Origin: Actinomycetales bacterium
GTDB taxonomy: Bacteria; Actinomycetota; Actinomycetes; Actinomycetales; JAHECE01
Length of the DNA: 8,348 nucleotides
Reading direction: 5' to 3'
Assembly: GCA_024641895.1 (NCBI GenBank)
Contig: JAHECE010000113.1
Coordinates: 1 to 8,348, forward strand
Below the pieces are notes generated by a model, which worked only from the letters and a program-made list of their open reading frames with translations, did no database searches and had not been told where the DNA came from. The position numbers and the translations under genes were made by a program. Shown here piece after piece: positions 6,511-8,348 of the stretch (its first letter is position 1; each line of letters opens with the position of its first letter).

Positions 6511-8010
6511 TCATGGGTGGGTGGTGCGGCGCACCGGTCGGCCTGGAAGCGCTGTGGTGTCGAGCTCGCCGCCGCTGATCAGCGGCGCGCCGTGGACCAG
6601 GACGTGGCGCATGCCGACGGACGGCGCGACAGGCGTGCGGAACGTCGCGCGGTCCTCGAACACCTCAGGGTCGAAGACGACGACGTCGGCGTCGGCGCCC
6701 GGCTGGAGGCGGCCCTTGCGGCGCATGGTCGGGGTGCTCTCCTCGAGGATCTGAGCGGGGATGAGGGAGCACTTCCTGACGGCCTCGATCAGTGGGAGCC
6801 TGCCGCTCTTGACATAGCGCGCGAAGAATCGGCCGTAGCAGCCCGCGGACCTGGGATGGGCGACCGCCTCCTGCGGAATGGGCCACACGTCACCGTCGAG
6901 GAAGGACCCGTCGGGCATGGCCCACGGCATGGCGTCCGAGGCGACGGCAGCGCCGGGGTAGAGGTTCGACCGGTCGAGCATCGCCGAGTGCTCGGGGTCG
7001 GCGTCCGGGTGCAGGAAGTGCCAGACGACGATCTCCCCCGGTGCCGCCCGCTGGAGCTCGCGCAGACGCTCCTCGGAAGCGATTGCCTCCCCGGTGGCGT
7101 TGACCACGACGTCTGACCAGTCCGACCCGGTGCGCTGCCGGAACTCGGGGTCGAGCAGCATCGCGGCGCCGATCGCGGTCGACCCCGCGCCGTAGGGGTA
7201 GGCCTCGACCGTGATCTTCAGGCCGGCCTTCTGGGCGTTCTCGATCGCCGCTGCGCAGCGGTCGATGTCGCGCAGGCTGGTGCTGTTGAGGTGGCAGATG
7301 TGCATGTGCGCACCGGTGGCCGCGGCGTAGCCGAGGATCCTGATGTAACCCTCGAACGAGCTGCCCGGATCGGTGTTCGCCATGAAGGCGATGTGCGTGT
7401 AGGTCGGGACCTGGTACCGGGCCGCCAGGCCCGCAACGGCGCCCAGCTCCTGCGTTCCGGCGCCCGGGGCATAGCCGTTGTTGATGCCGATGCCGATCGC
7501 GCCCTCGCGCAGGCCCTCCTCGATCAGGTCGACGATCCGGTCCATCTGCTCGGGCGACGCTGCCTGGGTGGACCACTCGGAGAGCCCGTACGCCTGCTGG
7601 AACCAGCGAAGGGTCGCGTCGGGCGCGCCGTGCTCGGGGTTCATGACTTCGACGCGCGCGAAGGTCCACGCGGCCGACGCCCCGTAGTTCACGGCGCGTC
7701 CTGTGCCGGCCTGCTTCTCGTACCAGCGGCCGATGGGCAGGATCCCGGACTCCAGCTCCAGCGCCGTCGTCACGCCGTCGAACGCCTGGATCCGGTCGCC
7801 AGGGATCGACTGGGTGTGGCTGTGCAGGTCGACGAAGCCCGGTGCGACGACGAGCCCGGTGGCGTCGATCACGGTCCTACCCTCGAGCGCCGACTCCGAT
7901 ACGGCTTCGATCTGGCCGTTCGTGATCCCGACGTGCCTGATCGCGTCCAACCCCGACTCGGGGTCGATCACTCGGCCGTTGCTGATCACGGTGTCGAACT
8001 GAGCGGTCAT
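6511..8010 (-). CDS. amidohydrolase of the D-aminoacylase / N-acyl-D-amino-acid deacylase superfamily
   Basis: A 499-residue cytoplasmic metal hydrolase. A short N-terminal beta segment (VISNGRVIDPESG, 8-20) leads to the HxH metal motif in GFVDLHSHTQ (58-67; H63, H65). Other likely active-site elements are THIAF (H206), HICHLNST (H240), the family-like VEAYPYGAGST (268-278) and SDAMPW (D359). The C-terminal part has HPRSAGCYGRFFARYV (385-400), LIEAVRKCSLIPAQIL (407-422) and the closing GRLQPGADADVVVFDPE (433-449), all typical of D-aminoacylases. Classical members have GVTTVVVGNCG, whose Cys bridges the metals; here it is GVTTALELESG (79-89), so Ser88 takes the Cys position beside Glu87 and Glu85. 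The start is ATG 8010 with AGAAGG about 8 bases upstream; a frame reaching 8139 adds only an Arg-rich tail. The expected reaction is removal of an acyl group from an N-acyl-D-amino acid or a related amide. The neighbouring carboxylate permease suggests an acidic substrate. Exact specificity is unproven. Confidence 0.9.
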   Translation of the reverse strand: MTAQFDTVISNGRVIDPESGLDAIRHVGITNGQIEAVSESALEGRTVIDATGLVVAPGFVDLHSHTQSIPGDRIQAFDGVTTALELESGILPIGRWYEKQAGTGRAVNYGASAAWTFARVEVMNPEHGAPDATLRWFQQAYGLSEWSTQAASPEQMDRIVDLIEEGLREGAIGIGINNGYAPGAGTQELGAVAGLAARYQVPTYTHIAFMANTDPGSSFEGYIRILGYAAATGAHMHICHLNSTSLRDIDRCAAAIENAQKAGLKITVEAYPYGAGSTAIGAAMLLDPEFRQRTGSDWSDVVVNATGEAIASEERLRELQRAAPGEIVVWHFLHPDADPEHSAMLDRSNLYPGAAVASDAMPWAMPDGSFLDGDVWPIPQEAVAHPRSAGCYGRFFARYVKSGRLPLIEAVRKCSLIPAQILEESTPTMRRKGRLQPGADADVVVFDPEVFEDRATFRTPVAPSVGMRHVLVHGAPLISGGELDTTALPGRPVRRTTHP

Positions 8011-8042
8011 GTCTCTGCCTTCTTCTCTCCGCCGACCTCTGC

Positions 8043-8072
8043 CAGGTCCTCGACGCCATCGACGAGGACCTG
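8043..8072. promoter_or_regulatory. perfect inverted repeat, candidate operator for the amidohydrolase-permease unit
   Basis: CAGGTCCTCG (8043-8052) and CGAGGACCTG (8063-8072) are exact reverse complements separated by 10 bases, so equivalent arm positions are 20 bp apart (about two helical turns). The site lies 33-62 bases before the amidohydrolase ATG and just downstream of a -10-like TAGGGT, where a dimeric repressor could block initiation. If transcribed, the arms could instead form a 10-bp leader hairpin. No regulator gene is in the window. Confidence 0.55.
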
Positions 8073-8077
8073 ACTGC

Positions 8078-8083
8078 ACCCTA
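8078..8083 (-). promoter_or_regulatory. candidate -10 box for the amidohydrolase gene
   Basis: TAGGGT on the minus strand fits the TANNNT form and would start transcription near 8071, at the edge of the inverted repeat, leaving a leader of about 60 bases. No good -35 hexamer is seen at 16-19 bases, so this rests on position and a short match. Confidence 0.3.
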
Positions 8084-8348
8084 GACGCACGCTGCTGACT
8101 CCGCGTCCGGGGGCGTGCCTCGGTGCCGGTTGCGGCCACCTCCCGGCGAACGGAGCGCGGGGCTGCCCGGCCAGGGTGTCCGCGACGCCACCGGGGGGCC
8201 GTCCGTGCCGGGCACCTGGGGTGCCGGTGGTCGGTCCGCGCCTACGATCCAGCCGTGGACCAGTCGAGTGCGAGCCGCAGCCGAGGCCGTGGGATCTGTG
8301 CCGACGACCGCGCCCCTTGTTCGGGTGGCGTCCGGTGACGGCCTCGGC
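8084..8348. other. upstream region at the right edge; possible start of a divergent plus-strand gene
   Basis: No gene is firmly supported here. On the plus strand a -10-like TACGAT (8243-8248) is followed by two GTG codons. The one at 8255, seven bases after the box, would be a leaderless start, but its frame stops at 8338. The one at 8268 stays open to the window end (27 codons, beginning VRAAAEAVGSVPTTAPL) and could be the N-terminus of a divergent gene. GTGCCGG occurs three times (8123, 8205, 8221), and GGCACC/GGTGCC (8211-8225) form a 6-bp stem with a 3-base loop just upstream of the TACGAT box. On the minus strand one frame is open from the edge to 8007, but its Arg/Gly/His/Pro-rich product does not look like a protein. 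Confidence 0.25.

Noticed and set aside
8011..8139. Extended N-terminus for the amidohydrolase from 8139
   Set aside because: The extra 43 residues are Arg-rich and unlike the family. ATG 8010 has AGAAGG at proper spacing and starts the usual N-terminal beta segment.
8123..8227. Three GTGCCGG copies as a binding-site array
   Set aside because: A seven-base GC-rich word recurring three times in about 100 bases, with irregular spacing (82 and 16 bases), is weak evidence in such GC-rich DNA. It is noted only inside the right-edge region entry.
8007..8348. Minus-strand frame open from the right edge to a TGA that overlaps the amidohydrolase ATG (ATGA), as if an upstream gene were coupled
   Set aside because: The 113-residue translation is rich in Arg, Gly, His and Pro with no family features. 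The region also holds the inverted repeat and -10-like box expected of a leader, and a good Shine-Dalgarno precedes the amidohydrolase. An open frame of this length is common at such GC content.

Overview
The window is very GC-rich throughout, with third codon positions dominated by G and C, GTG/ATG starts and long spurious antisense frames. This suggests an actinobacterium. The genus cannot be fixed from the sequence. Four complete or nearly complete protein genes and one edge-truncated gene are supported, in three blocks.

Block 1 (1-4031, minus strand) is a two-gene unit. It starts with a 1082-residue protein of the DUF6603 type, whose core motifs are clearly visible. Its stop codon overlaps by one base (TGATG) the start of a second, uncharacterised large-protein family that runs off the left edge. 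A plausible promoter lies about 60-90 bases upstream of the first gene. Neither family has a known biochemical function to my knowledge. This coupled pair is the best candidate here for an undescribed system.

Block 2 (4279-4773, plus strand) is a small membrane-anchored or exported protein with six cysteines outside the membrane, resembling the actinobacterial DUF6636 type. It is divergent from block 1 across a 335-base spacer, which also carries a short coding-like stretch on the minus strand that may be a gene remnant.

Block 3 (4867-8010, minus strand) reads as a catabolic pair: first an amidohydrolase of the D-aminoacylase / N-acyl-D-amino-acid deacylase superfamily, then a MatC-like SLC13/DASS-type carboxylate permease. 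The likely logic is uptake of a small acidic compound, possibly an N-acyl-D-amino acid such as an N-acyl-D-glutamate, and cytoplasmic deacylation. The amidohydrolase lacks the Asn-Cys-Gly motif that gives classical D-aminoacylases their bridging cysteine; it has Glu-Leu-Glu-Ser-Gly there. The 279-base gap between the two genes holds several good inverted repeats, including two mutually exclusive stems. A perfect 10-bp inverted repeat with a 10-base spacer sits 33-62 bases before the amidohydrolase start, overlapping its probable transcription start.

The right end (8073-8348) is the upstream region of block 3. It has a weak hint of a divergent plus-strand gene but nothing firm. No RNA genes, insertion sequences, CRISPR arrays or origins were seen.
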